From positions 117,671-181,670 of the forward strand of contig JAVBPE010000008.1 of assembly GCA_031549865.1 (NCBI GenBank): a stretch of DNA of 64,000 nucleotides, read 5' to 3'. The DNA comes from JAVBPE01 sp031549865. GTDB lineage: Bacteria > Bacillota_I > Bacilli_A > Acholeplasmatales > Anaeroplasmataceae. A program made the position numbers and the translations under genes. Of this stretch, positions 44,616 to 53,845 are shown in pieces. Every line of letters starts with the position of its first letter. The stretch's first letter is position 1. Below the pieces are notes generated by a model that did not search any database, was not told the origin of the DNA, and saw only the letters and a program-made list of their open reading frames with translations.

Positions 44616-45263
44616 ATGGATAAGTGCTTGATTTGTAGTAAAAAAATAGAAGAGGTTTTAATTAAAGATACTCTTTATTATCACTGTTTGCATTGTGATT
44701 TTTTATTTAAAAAAAACCGTGAGCTTGATAAAGATGTTGAAATGAAACGTTATAATTTACATATTATAGATGATGGATATAAGAAGTATATGTACCAAAT
44801 ATTTTTAAATATTAAAGATGATTTAATTTCTGGAAATTCTCTTGATTTTGGGTGCGGTAAAATACATTTATTATCTGACATATTAAATGAAAATATGTAT
44901 AAATGTTATTATTATGATAAGTATTATTATAAAAATTATCCTTTAAACAATTATAAAAATATTATAATGATTGAAGTTATTGAACATCTATTTGATCCTT
45001 TAAAAACATTAGAAACTTTATTAAGTAATTTAAGCAGTGATGGTCAATTTATAATAATGACTAAACTTCATGATAATACTCTTAATCCTTCATGGTATTT
45101 TAATGATGTAACTCATATAAGTTTTTTTACTTTGAAAACATTCAAAGTTATAGCCCAAATTTTAGGTTTTAAAATTAAATATTTAAAAAATGAGAATATT
45201 ATATTTTTAAAAAGAATAAAATATGATGGTGATAATATTGATAATACATATAGTGAAAAATAA
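44616..45263 (+). CDS. Class I SAM methyltransferase with N-terminal zinc-binding cysteines
   Basis: 215 aa. CLICSKKI and CLHCDF near the N-terminus form a CxxC-CxxC zinc site. SLDFGCGKIHLLSDIL is SAM motif I and IMIEVIEHLFDP the post-I block of Methyltransf_23-type enzymes. Target unknown. Overlaps the LysM gene by 26 nt. Confidence 0.87.
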   Translation: MDKCLICSKKIEEVLIKDTLYYHCLHCDFLFKKNRELDKDVEMKRYNLHIIDDGYKKYMYQIFLNIKDDLISGNSLDFGCGKIHLLSDILNENMYKCYYYDKYYYKNYPLNNYKNIIMIEVIEHLFDPLKTLETLLSNLSSDGQFIIMTKLHDNTLNPSWYFNDVTHISFFTLKTFKVIAQILGFKIKYLKNENIIFLKRIKYDGDNIDNTYSEK

Positions 45264-45648
45264 TGAAGCAATTGACGATATCTTAAATATTTATAAGGTT
45301 GGAATAGAAGACATTAGAACGAATAATTTGCATATTACAGATTTTTATAACTTGAACCCTGGAATTAAACTTAAAGTTCCTTTTTTAAGTGAGGAAGTAG
45401 AGCAAGTTCTAGCTTATTCTGAATCTTTTGTTAGTGATTATTATCCGCAAATAGAGGATATAAAGATGAGTGATGTTACATACGATAATAAAGTAGTTGA
45501 GGCAAGAGAAATGCCGAAGAATGAAAATATTGTAAATGAAGTTAAAGAAAATGGGGTAGTAAATAAAGAAACTTTAAATCCGCCATTAAGAGCTTATCCA
45601 GGGGCAATGCCGCCAAAATATAAATATGGTGGAAATGAACGAAAATAG
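45238..45648 (+). CDS. SafA-like LysM protein
   Basis: 136 aa if started at TTG 45238, preferred because GGTGAT lies 4 nt upstream and the product then begins MIIHIVKNNEAIDDILNIYK, nearly the MKIHIVQKGDSLWKIAEKYG opening of Bacillus SafA; an ATG at 45223 is the alternative. One N-terminal LysM domain ending GIKLKVPF, then a low-complexity acidic region and a PY/PG-rich end (RAYPGAMPPKYKYGG). It precedes ruvA as safA lies near ruvAB-queA-tgt in Bacillus. No signal peptide, like SafA. Cortex or cell-wall binding is inferred. Confidence 0.78.
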   Translation: MIIHIVKNNEAIDDILNIYKVGIEDIRTNNLHITDFYNLNPGIKLKVPFLSEEVEQVLAYSESFVSDYYPQIEDIKMSDVTYDNKVVEAREMPKNENIVNEVKENGVVNKETLNPPLRAYPGAMPPKYKYGGNERK

Positions 45649-45708
45649 CGGTATTATATTTAATAAAATCAAGAATTATGATATAATTTTAATATTGGTG
45701 GTGATTTT

Positions 45709-46269
45709 ATGTATGCTTATATAATTGGGAAGGTTACCAAGGTTACTCCTAAATATATAGTCTTAGAAAATAACAATATTGGCTATTTATTAATAGTATC
45801 TAATCCTTATACGTTTAACCCAAATGAGATATATAAAATATTTACTCATTTATATATAAGAGAAGATCTAAATGATTTATATGGATTTAAAACAGAAGAA
45901 GAAAAAGATTTATTTTTAAAGCTTATAAGTGTGAGTGGGATTGGACCTAAAAGTGCTCTTGGGATTTTAGCTGCCGGTACAGTCAATGAAATAGTTAATG
46001 CGATTGAATCTCGAAATGACGTTTATTTACGTAAATTTCCTGGCATTGGTCAAAAATCAAGTCAACAGATTATTTTAGATTTAAAAGGCAAGATTACTTT
46101 TAATGATTTAAAACCTTTAGAAAATAATTCTAAAGTAATTGATGTAACTGAAGCACTTTTAGCTTTAGGTTATAATAAAAAAGAAGTGGAAAAAGTAGTA
46201 TCTAAAGTAGATATAACACTTGATGAGGCTTTAATAATTAAACAAGCTTTAAAAATGCTTACGAAGTAA
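45709..46269 (+). CDS. ruvA: RuvA, Holliday junction branch migration protein
   Basis: 186 aa. MYAYIIGKVTKVTPKYIVLE N-terminal OB fold, LISVSGIGPKSALGIL and LRKFPGIGQKSSQQIILDLK helix-hairpin-helix motifs, C-terminal UBA-like domain. GGTGGTGAT upstream. Precedes ruvB by 12 nt. Confidence 0.97.
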   Translation: MYAYIIGKVTKVTPKYIVLENNNIGYLLIVSNPYTFNPNEIYKIFTHLYIREDLNDLYGFKTEEEKDLFLKLISVSGIGPKSALGILAAGTVNEIVNAIESRNDVYLRKFPGIGQKSSQQIILDLKGKITFNDLKPLENNSKVIDVTEALLALGYNKKEVEKVVSKVDITLDEALIIKQALKMLTK

Positions 46270-46281
46270 TGAGGTGATAAA

Positions 46282-47283
46282 ATGGAGGATAGAATTATTG
46301 ATCCTAATATTTTAAATGGCGATGAAGAGATATCTTTACGCCCTGAAAAGTTAACAGAATATATTGGACAAGAAAATGCTAAAGAAATGCTTGATATATA
46401 CATTAAAGCAGCTTTACAAAGAAATGAAGCTTTAGACCATGTTCTTTTATATGGTCCTCCAGGCTTAGGCAAAACAACTTTAGCGCAAATTATTGCAAAC
46501 GAACTTAATGCTAATATTAAAGTTTTAAGTGGTCCATCAATTGAACGTGGTGGGGATTTAGCTGCAGTATTGTCTTCTTTAGAAGAAGGAGACGTTTTAT
46601 TCATTGATGAAATACATCGTTTACCTCGCAATATTGAAGAAATACTATATAGCGCAATGGAAGATTATGTCTTGGATATAATGGTTGGCAAAGATAATAG
46701 TGCAAAAAGCATTAGAATAGATTTGCCACCATTTACTTTAGTTGGTGCAACTACCCGCTATGGTGATTTGTCATCACCATTACGTGATCGTTTTGGTGTT
46801 GTCTTAAGATTAGAATACTATACGACAGAGAATTTAATTAGTATTGTGAAAAGAACTGCTGGGGTATATCAAACAAATATTAGTGAAGAAGCTGCATTTG
46901 AATTTGGAAAAAGATCAAGAGGTACTCCAAGAATCGCCAATCGTTTATTTAGACGTGTTCGTGATTTTGCCCAAGTGATTGGAGATGGTAATATTGAACT
47001 TAATATTACTAAAAAAGCTTTGGACAAGCTTGGTGTTGATTTAGTTGGATTAGATTATACGGATTATAAATATTTAAAAACTATAATAAATTCTTTTAAT
47101 GGTGGTCCTGTTGGTATTGAAAGTGTTGCGGCATCAATTTCAGAAGAGGTTCAAACAATTGAAGATGTATATGAACCGTATCTATTACAAGAAGGCTTTA
47201 TTCAAAGAACGCCGCGGGGCCGTGTGGCGACTAAAAAAGCATACGACCATCTTAATATTCCGTATTTAAAGGGGCTATTCTAA
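46282..47283 (+). CDS. ruvB: RuvB, Holliday junction helicase motor
   Basis: 333 aa AAA+ ATPase. LRPEKLTEYIGQENAKEML start, Walker A YGPPGLGKTTLA, Walker B LFIDEIHRL, sensor 1 GATTRYG, arginine finger PLRDRFG, and C-terminal winged helix ending GFIQRTPRGRVATKKAY. Overlaps queA by 1 nt. Confidence 0.98.
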   Translation: MEDRIIDPNILNGDEEISLRPEKLTEYIGQENAKEMLDIYIKAALQRNEALDHVLLYGPPGLGKTTLAQIIANELNANIKVLSGPSIERGGDLAAVLSSLEEGDVLFIDEIHRLPRNIEEILYSAMEDYVLDIMVGKDNSAKSIRIDLPPFTLVGATTRYGDLSSPLRDRFGVVLRLEYYTTENLISIVKRTAGVYQTNISEEAAFEFGKRSRGTPRIANRLFRRVRDFAQVIGDGNIELNITKKALDKLGVDLVGLDYTDYKYLKTIINSFNGGPVGIESVAASISEEVQTIEDVYEPYLLQEGFIQRTPRGRVATKKAYDHLNIPYLKGLF

Positions 47284-48305
47284 TGATTAAAACTGATGAT
47301 TTTGATTTTTATCTTCCGGATGAATTAATTGCTCAAACACCGCTTAAAAATCGTGCTGCATCTAAACTTTTAGTTTTAGATAAAAAAAGTGGTGAAATTG
47401 AACACAAAGAATTTTCATCTATCTGTGATTATTTAGTTAAAGGGGATGTTTTAGTATTAAACGATACTAAAGTAATCCCAGCCCGCCTAATTGGTGAAAA
47501 AGAGGATACTAAAGCCCATGTTGAACTTCTATTATTAAAAGAAATAGAAAGTGATACTTGGCAGTGCTTAGTTAAACCGCAACGTAGGGTTAAAGTAGGA
47601 AGTATCGTGGTTTTTGGGGGTGGGATACTTAAAGCAGAGTGTATAAAAAAAGAAGATGAGGGCATTTCTTATTTTAAATTAATTTATAAAGGAATATTAT
47701 ATGAAATATTAGATAAGTTAGGTGAGATGCCACTTCCTCCATATATCCATGAAAAATTAATGGACAAGGACCGTTATCAAACTGTTTATGCAAAGAACTT
47801 AGGCAGTGCGGCGGCACCTACTGCAGGACTTCATTTTACAAAAGATTTAATGAAGCAAATTAAAGATATGGGAGTCGAAATAGCTTACGTTACCTTACAT
47901 GTTGGACTTGGGACATTTCGCCCTGTAAGTGTAGAGGATGCAAGTACTCACGTTATGCATGAAGAATATTATGAAATATCAAAAGAAACTGCAGATATTT
48001 TGAATATTGCTAAAAGTGAAGGCCGAAGAATAATAAGTGTTGGGACAACCTCTACGAGAACATTAGAATCAGCGTATCTTGACGGATTTAAGGAATGTAG
48101 TGGTAATACTAGGATATTTATTTATCCTGGTTATAATTTTAAAGTAGTAGATGCACTTATTACTAATTTCCATTTACCTAAATCAACATTAATTATGTTA
48201 GTGTCAGCACTTGCTTCTAAAGAAATAATAATAAATGCTTATAATGAAGCAGTCAAAGAAAACTATCGTTTCTTTTCATTTGGCGATAGTATGTTTATAA
48301 AATAA
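47283..48305 (+). CDS. queA: QueA, S-adenosylmethionine:tRNA ribosyltransferase-isomerase
   Basis: 340 aa. FDFYLPDELIAQTPLKNRA start and AAPTAGLHFTKDLM, VTLHVGLGTFRPV and SVGTTSTRTLES are the QueA blocks. Adds the epoxycyclopentane unit in queuosine synthesis. Works with tgt two genes on. Confidence 0.97.
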   Translation: MIKTDDFDFYLPDELIAQTPLKNRAASKLLVLDKKSGEIEHKEFSSICDYLVKGDVLVLNDTKVIPARLIGEKEDTKAHVELLLLKEIESDTWQCLVKPQRRVKVGSIVVFGGGILKAECIKKEDEGISYFKLIYKGILYEILDKLGEMPLPPYIHEKLMDKDRYQTVYAKNLGSAAAPTAGLHFTKDLMKQIKDMGVEIAYVTLHVGLGTFRPVSVEDASTHVMHEEYYEISKETADILNIAKSEGRRIISVGTTSTRTLESAYLDGFKECSGNTRIFIYPGYNFKVVDALITNFHLPKSTLIMLVSALASKEIIINAYNEAVKENYRFFSFGDSMFIK

Positions 48306-48315
48306 GGAGAACAAT

Positions 48316-48822
48316 ATGAATTATAATGAATTTTTAAATGAAACAAATCCAAGAGTACTTATTACAATGAATGATGGTGGTATGATTAAATTAGAATTAT
48401 TTCCCACTACTGCACCAATTACAGTAGAAAATTTTTTAAATTTAATTGATCAAAAATTTTATGATGGCTTAATATTTCATCGTGTAATTGCAGGCTTTAT
48501 GATTCAAGGTGGAGACCCACAGGGTACTGGCATGGGTGGATCTGCAAATAAAATTACTGGTGAATTTAAAAATAATGGAATAAATAATGAACTATCACAT
48601 TCACGTGGAGTTATTTCAATGGCTCGAAGTCAGTTAAGAAATAGTGCTTCATCACAATTTTTTATTATGCATCAAGATGGAACATTCCTTGATGGTGAAT
48701 ATGCTTCATTTGGTGTAGTAGTAGAAGGAATTGAAGTAGTTGATAAAATAGCAAATGTTGAAAAAAATCGTCAAGATAAACCTATTATTGAACAAAAAAT
48801 AAAAAGTATTGTGAGATTATAA
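48316..48822 (+). CDS. Cyclophilin-type peptidyl-prolyl isomerase
   Basis: 168 aa. FYDGLIFHRVIAGFMIQGGD, GVISMARSQLRNSASSQFFI and FASFGVVVEGIEVVDKIA are cyclophilin motifs with the catalytic Arg (FHRV). No signal peptide, so cytoplasmic. Inserted between queA and tgt, a variation on the Bacilli order. Confidence 0.95.
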   Translation: MNYNEFLNETNPRVLITMNDGGMIKLELFPTTAPITVENFLNLIDQKFYDGLIFHRVIAGFMIQGGDPQGTGMGGSANKITGEFKNNGINNELSHSRGVISMARSQLRNSASSQFFIMHQDGTFLDGEYASFGVVVEGIEVVDKIANVEKNRQDKPIIEQKIKSIVRL

Positions 48823-48824
48823 CT

Positions 48825-49946
48825 ATGGGTGCAGTTTGGTATGAGTTAAAACATATTTGTGCTCAAAGTGGTGCAAGATATGGAATCTTACACACTCCTC
48901 ATGGTGATTTTGAAACCCCAATATTTATGCCTGTAGGAACTAAAGCAACGGTAAAAACGTTACTTCCAAAAGAAATTGAAGAAGTCTCAGATGGATTAAT
49001 TTTAGGTAATACATATCACTTATGGCTACAACCTGGTGATGAAATAGTTAAAGCTAATGGTGGAATTAGAGGCTTCATGAAATGGGATCACGCACTATTA
49101 ACTGATAGCGGAGGATTTCAGGTTTTTAGTTTATCTAATATTAGAAAAATAAGTGAAGAAGGTGTAACCTTCCGTCACCATAAAAGTGGAGAAAAATTAT
49201 TCTTAACACCAGAAAAATCAATCCAAATCCAAAATAACTTAGGTGCCGATATTATGATGAGTTTTGATGAATGTCCACCATTTGATGCTGATGATAAATA
49301 CATGCTTGATAGTGTTAATAGAACAATACGCTGGGCAAAAAGAGGAAAAGATGCAAATCAAAATCCTACTACTCAAGGACTATTTGGAATAGTTCAAGGT
49401 GGGGGAAATAAAGAGATTCGCAAATATTGTTTAGAAGAATTAATGAAAATAGATTTTGATGGTTATTCAATTGGTGGATTATCAGTAGGTGAAAGTAAAG
49501 CCGATATGTATGAAATGCTTGAATATCTAAAAGATATAATGCCAAAAGATAAAGCTAGATATTTAATGGGGGTAGGCTCTCCTGATGATTTAGTAGTTGG
49601 GGCAATTAATGGTATTGATATGTTTGACTGTGTACTACCTACTCGTAATGCTCGTCACGGAACAGCAATGACCAAAAACGGAAAAGTTTTAATTAAAAAT
49701 AAAAATTATGAACTTGATATGACACCATTAGATACTGAATGTGACTGTATGGTATGTAAAACTTTTAACAAAAGTTACATTCACCATTTAATAAAAGCAG
49801 AAGAAATATTAGGTGCAAAATTAATAACATACCATAACTTATATTTCTTAAAATCTTTAATGGCTCAAATAAGAGACGCAATTCAAAAGGATAGATTATT
49901 AGATTTTAAAAAAGAATTCTTTAAAAAATATGGTTATGAAAAATAA
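48825..49946 (+). CDS. tgt: Tgt, queuine tRNA-ribosyltransferase
   Basis: 373 aa. YELKHICAQSGARYGILHTP start, LLTDSGGFQVFSL with the first catalytic Asp, MFDCVLPTRNARHG with the nucleophile Asp, and zinc site CDCMVCK with a later His. Exchanges G34 for the queuine precursor. Starts 2 nt after the cyclophilin stop with weak SD. Confidence 0.97.
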   Translation: MGAVWYELKHICAQSGARYGILHTPHGDFETPIFMPVGTKATVKTLLPKEIEEVSDGLILGNTYHLWLQPGDEIVKANGGIRGFMKWDHALLTDSGGFQVFSLSNIRKISEEGVTFRHHKSGEKLFLTPEKSIQIQNNLGADIMMSFDECPPFDADDKYMLDSVNRTIRWAKRGKDANQNPTTQGLFGIVQGGGNKEIRKYCLEELMKIDFDGYSIGGLSVGESKADMYEMLEYLKDIMPKDKARYLMGVGSPDDLVVGAINGIDMFDCVLPTRNARHGTAMTKNGKVLIKNKNYELDMTPLDTECDCMVCKTFNKSYIHHLIKAEEILGAKLITYHNLYFLKSLMAQIRDAIQKDRLLDFKKEFFKKYGYEK

Positions 49947-49954
49947 TATTTAAG

Positions 49955-49983
49955 CAATTCATCTTTTGATGAATTGTTTTTTA
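49955..49983 (+). terminator. Terminator after tgt
   Basis: CAATTCATC/GATGAATTG with 4-nt loop and T-run. Confidence 0.88.
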
Positions 49984-50042
49984 TTGATGCACATGGTGAA
50001 AAGATAAAGTCTATAGAAATATTTTATATAGATTTTGCTAAA

Positions 50043-50240
50043 ATGTGTATTGAAAATTTTCTTGCACTTGTATATATTTATGAGTTAATTTATAAACTAA
50101 AAAAAATATCTTTAATAAAAAAAAAGAAACTAAATAGTTTTAAAAATGATGATAATTTGATTGAAAAAAAAGTTAAAAGGAATGAATTATGTCCTTGTGG
50201 AAGTATGATAAAACATAAGAATTGTTGCGGTTTAAAATAG
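50043..50240 (+). CDS. SEC-C zinc-motif fragment
   Basis: Up to 65 aa if started at ATG 50043; no SD, and an earlier TTG falls in the tgt terminator. The end NELCPCGSMIKHKNCCG is a SEC-C motif (zinc-binding, as at the SecA C-terminus), usually attached to larger proteins. Probably a remnant of a longer gene. The frame upstream is hydrophobic with no recognisable domain. Confidence 0.45.
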   Translation: MCIENFLALVYIYELIYKLKKISLIKKKKLNSFKNDDNLIEKKVKRNELCPCGSMIKHKNCCGLK

Positions 50241-50259
50241 TAAAAATATATGAGTGCTA

Positions 50260-50288
50260 TTGAGTATTGTGTTTAATAAATTTATAAT
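50260..50288 (+). promoter_or_regulatory. Promoter of ftsW
   Basis: TTGAGT, 17-nt spacer, TATAAT. Confidence 0.65.
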
Positions 50289-50382
50289 GTTTTAAATAAG
50301 TAATAAGAACTTCTAAATCTATTAAATTAAAATCATCGTCTATTTTCTTATTATAAAACATATAATTTATAGGTGATACATC

Positions 50383-51561
50383 TTGAAAAAATATTTCTAT
50401 ATAAGTGCTATTTTTATATTATCTATAGTTGGAGTAATAATGATATATAGTGCATCTCAAATATGGGCAGAATTCAAAACAGGAAATGATAAGTATTATT
50501 TATATAGACAACTCTTATTTTTTGGAATAGGAACTGTAATGTTTATTGTTGCAGCTAAAATTCCTTTTGAATTTTGGAAGAAACATGCAAATAAACTCTT
50601 TATAATAGGTATTGTAAGTCTTATTTTAGTATTAATACCTGGTATAGGAATTGTCAGAGGTGGAGCAAGAAGCTGGATAGGTATAGGAGATTTCTCTGTT
50701 CAACCAGCTGAACTAATGAAAATAGTATTAATTATATTTACAGCTAAGTTTTTAAGTAATGAAGATGGAATCATGAGTAAAAACAAATATTTCTTTAGTT
50801 ATCTTTTTGTAATATTAGTTATATTTGGACTTATAATGTTACAACCAGACTTTGGTACGGGTATTATTCTAATGATGTCTATTTTATTAATGTTATTTGT
50901 CTCATTATTAAAATATAAAAATATAGTTTTAGGTTTAATCGCAGGAGTAATAGGCTTTGCAGGACTTATTATAAGTGCACCTTACCGTTTAGAACGTATA
51001 ACATCATTCTTAAATCCTTGGAGTGATCCTCAAGGAAGTGGATTTCAAATAATCCAGTCTCTATATGCAATATCACCTTCAAGTTTATTTGGTTATGGTT
51101 TATTTAATAGTAAACAAAAATATTTTTTTCTACCAGAACCTCAAACAGATTTTATATTTGCGATAGTTTGTGAAGAATTAGGTTTAATAGGTGGTATAGT
51201 AATAATAAGCTTATTCCTATTTTTAGTAGTGACGGGATATAAATTATGTATTAAACTTAAAGATTCATTTGCGATGAATTTAGTATTTGGCTTTACTTCA
51301 TTACTTGCAATACAAGTATTCATAAACATAGGAGTAGTAATAGGATTATTACCTGTAACAGGAGTAACGCTACCGTTTTTAAGTTATGGAGGGTCATCAT
51401 TTGTAATTACCTTATTTATGATGGGAATTATAGTTAATATAATGAATAGAAAAGATTTAGTTGAAGATAGTTTTTACAGAATAAAGAAAGTACACAAATT
51501 TAAAAAAATTGAATTTAAGTTATTTAAAAAGAAAAAGCCCAGTACCAATATTAATCTTTAA
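50383..51561 (+). CDS. ftsW: FtsW/RodA-family peptidoglycan glycosyltransferase
   Basis: 392 aa, TTG start 6 nt after AGGTGAT. About ten TM segments. IMIYSASQIWA, VRGGARSWIGIGDFSVQPAE, PQTDFIFAIVCEELG and LPFLSYGGSS are SEDS family blocks. FtsW is favoured over RodA by overall pattern, not certain. Polymerises lipid II at the division septum. Found here alone rather than beside murD. Confidence 0.9.
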   Translation: MKKYFYISAIFILSIVGVIMIYSASQIWAEFKTGNDKYYLYRQLLFFGIGTVMFIVAAKIPFEFWKKHANKLFIIGIVSLILVLIPGIGIVRGGARSWIGIGDFSVQPAELMKIVLIIFTAKFLSNEDGIMSKNKYFFSYLFVILVIFGLIMLQPDFGTGIILMMSILLMLFVSLLKYKNIVLGLIAGVIGFAGLIISAPYRLERITSFLNPWSDPQGSGFQIIQSLYAISPSSLFGYGLFNSKQKYFFLPEPQTDFIFAIVCEELGLIGGIVIISLFLFLVVTGYKLCIKLKDSFAMNLVFGFTSLLAIQVFINIGVVIGLLPVTGVTLPFLSYGGSSFVITLFMMGIIVNIMNRKDLVEDSFYRIKKVHKFKKIEFKLFKKKKPSTNINL

Positions 51562-51643
51562 AAAAACAGTCATTTTAATGTAAACCCCATAAATTGGGCC
51601 AAGTAAAATTGGAAAGACTTAAGGGGTTTTTGACTGTTTTTTT
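51561..51643. repeat. Compound palindrome, terminator or small mobile-element-like end
   Basis: Outer arms AAAAAACAGTCA (51561) and TGACTGTTTTTT (51631) enclose inner arms AAACCCC (51582) and GGGGTTT (51623). It terminates ftsW transcription. The 83-bp nested design with TGGGCCAAGTAAAATTGG inside is more than a plain terminator and resembles the termini of IS3-type elements or a MITE. Confidence 0.5.
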
Positions 51644-51789
51644 AAATATGTAATTATCTATTTAATTATTAAATATGTAAAAGCAAGCAATATTATTAAT
51701 GAAAAATATGTTCAATTATTTTTAATTATCACATAAATTTCATTATAATTTCAATAAAAGAAGTGCCAATATATTATATACTATTAATT

Positions 51790-51803
51790 AGTAAACGTTT
51801 TCT
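51790..51803 (+). promoter_or_regulatory. Candidate cre (CcpA) site
   Basis: AGTAAACGTTTTCT fits the catabolite-response consensus WGWAANCGNTNWCW and lies 18 nt before the esterase ATG, downstream of a possible promoter (TTTCAA/TATTAT), a position suited to repression. Confidence 0.55.
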
Positions 51804-51820
51804 AAAAAAGGAGAAATTAA

Positions 51821-53788
51821 ATGAAAAAATTAGCATCATTTTTAGTTTTATTTGTTAGTATCTTTTTCTTCGCATCTTGTGATGATAGTGAACTAACAGG
51901 TACAAGTAATATATCAACTACAAGTAGTATGGAGGAACCAAGTAATGCCTCAAATACGAGTAGTACAGAAAAATCAAGTAATACTTCAAGTGGAACATTA
52001 GAGCCTAGTAGTTCAACTGAACCAGATATTACTTTGCCATCATCAACTACTATTTATTTAGCAGGAGATTCAACAGTTCAAACATATAATGATAATCAAG
52101 TTATTGCTGGTTGGGGGCAATACTTAAATTTATATTTAAATGAAAATGTTAAAGTAGTAAATTGTGCTAGAGGTGGAAGAAGTTCAAGATCTTTTATTAA
52201 TGAAGGAAGATTATTTGATATACCTGGCTGCAATTATACATTTACTGAAAACAAAGGTAAGTCAATTGAATCTGTAATTACTGAAGGAGACTATTTATTT
52301 ATTCAATTTGGTCATAATGATGATGATACAAAATTAACTGATCCAAGTCATTTTGCTACTTTATACGATAGAATGAGTCCTTTAGGAACCCCAGTAAATG
52401 GAATATATCCAATAACTGAGCCAACAAAAAAACCAACTACTCATTTACCACAAGCTTATATTGATAATGTAAGTAGCACATCATCAGCGTTAACTGAAAT
52501 AGCAAAATACGGTTCAGAATATTATGCTTATGATTCAAATGGCACATATAAATGGTATTTAAAACAATATATAGATTTAGTTAGAAGTAAAGGAGCAATT
52601 CCTGTTTTAGTTACTCCAGTTGCTAGATTAAAACTTGATGCAAGTAATAAGCTTGTATCTGGTGCAGGACTACATGGAGAAAATTTTGCCTATGTAGAAG
52701 CAGTAAGACAATTAGCGAGTGAAGAAGATTGTCTACTAGTTGATTTATTTAGTTCATCTAAAACTACATTTGAAACAGCAACAACAACTTATGCCGATTA
52801 TTTAATGTCTTTAAGAACAGATACCGTAAGAACTTGGCCAAGTGGTTATGATGAATCATTAATTGAAAAAACTGATACAACTGAAGCAACACATTATAAT
52901 AAATATGGAGCATTCTTACAAGCAGCAATGGTTGCAGAATTAATTTTAAAGAATGATTCTAAACATAATGCTTCAAGTGAATATTTTGCATTCAAATCAA
53001 ATATTTTAAAAACTCCAGCAAGTTATTTAAACCCTTCTAATTTAATTAGTAAGTCAATTATAAATTCAATTGAAGCATTATATAGTGAAATGAAAGTTAC
53101 AGATCCTTCTAGAACATACCCAGAAGCGAGTTTAGTTATTAATAAAATAAATGAATTTTCATCTATTAGCGATATGACTAATGATAATTATCTAACTTAT
53201 AAAGAAAAATGTGAAGAGATTCGTGCAATGTATTATCGTTTAAATGTTGATGATCGAAGTGGTGTAACTAATTTGTCTATATTAGTAGAATTTGAAAATA
53301 AAGTAAAAGAATTTATTTTAGCTAATACTCCAGTTCCTACATCTGTGGTTGTATTTAATGTTGATGATATCGCAACTGGTTCAATGACTAGTAATTATGA
53401 TGCAGGTAATGGATTTAATTTTGTTGCGACAAGCGCTAAAAATATCGAAATAAAAGCAGGTTCTAAATCTTTTAAATATAATAATCAAGATTATACTGTC
53501 TCTAAATACTTTGATTTTAGAGGAGCCGCAACATTTGGGTCAAGTGGAGCAAGATATATTTCATTTGAAACTACAAGTGCTTGTAAAGTAACAATAGTTG
53601 CAAATTCAAGTGCTGATGGAAGAATATTAAATATAGCAGATTCAAGTAATAAGATTGTTGGAAGTGCTGATGCACCATTGGCCATTACTGTAACTACAGT
53701 TGATATAGATAAAGCTGGAACATATCAAATCGGCTCAGCTGGCAGTGGTATTTATTTATATTCTATAATTATTGAATACTTTGACTAA
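51821..53788 (+). CDS. Lipoprotein SGNH esterase, rhamnogalacturonan acetylesterase-like
   Basis: 655 aa. Signal peptide with lipobox FASC, then a Ser/Thr linker to about 75. SGNH domain: IYLAGDSTVQTYNDNQVIAG (Ser), CARGGRSSRSF, LFIQFGHNDDD (Asn, His block) and late THYNKYGAFLQA (His). This is the RhgT/CE12 pattern for deacetylating pectin. The C-terminal 140 residues (from about 510) form a beta-rich domain with TFGSSGARYISFETTSACKV, like those beside pectate lyases. A helical spacer separates them. Cell-surface pectin use, possibly catabolite controlled. Confidence 0.87.
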   Translation: MKKLASFLVLFVSIFFFASCDDSELTGTSNISTTSSMEEPSNASNTSSTEKSSNTSSGTLEPSSSTEPDITLPSSTTIYLAGDSTVQTYNDNQVIAGWGQYLNLYLNENVKVVNCARGGRSSRSFINEGRLFDIPGCNYTFTENKGKSIESVITEGDYLFIQFGHNDDDTKLTDPSHFATLYDRMSPLGTPVNGIYPITEPTKKPTTHLPQAYIDNVSSTSSALTEIAKYGSEYYAYDSNGTYKWYLKQYIDLVRSKGAIPVLVTPVARLKLDASNKLVSGAGLHGENFAYVEAVRQLASEEDCLLVDLFSSSKTTFETATTTYADYLMSLRTDTVRTWPSGYDESLIEKTDTTEATHYNKYGAFLQAAMVAELILKNDSKHNASSEYFAFKSNILKTPASYLNPSNLISKSIINSIEALYSEMKVTDPSRTYPEASLVINKINEFSSISDMTNDNYLTYKEKCEEIRAMYYRLNVDDRSGVTNLSILVEFENKVKEFILANTPVPTSVVVFNVDDIATGSMTSNYDAGNGFNFVATSAKNIEIKAGSKSFKYNNQDYTVSKYFDFRGAATFGSSGARYISFETTSACKVTIVANSSADGRILNIADSSNKIVGSADAPLAITVTTVDIDKAGTYQIGSAGSGIYLYSIIIEYFD

Positions 53789-53808
53789 TTTAAAATTTAA
53801 TTGATAAA

Positions 53809-53838
53809 ATAAAGCCCCGGTTTTTAACTGGGGCTTTA
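53809..53838. terminator. Bidirectional terminator between convergent genes
   Basis: GC-rich stem AAAGCCCC/GGGGCTTT (53811-53818, 53830-53837) with A/T runs outside. Confidence 0.85.
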
Positions 53839-53845
53839 TAATTTA

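Noticed and set aside
47200..48830. PreQ1 riboswitch near queA and tgt
   Set aside because: The genes are packed with no leader space and no preQ1-type motif.
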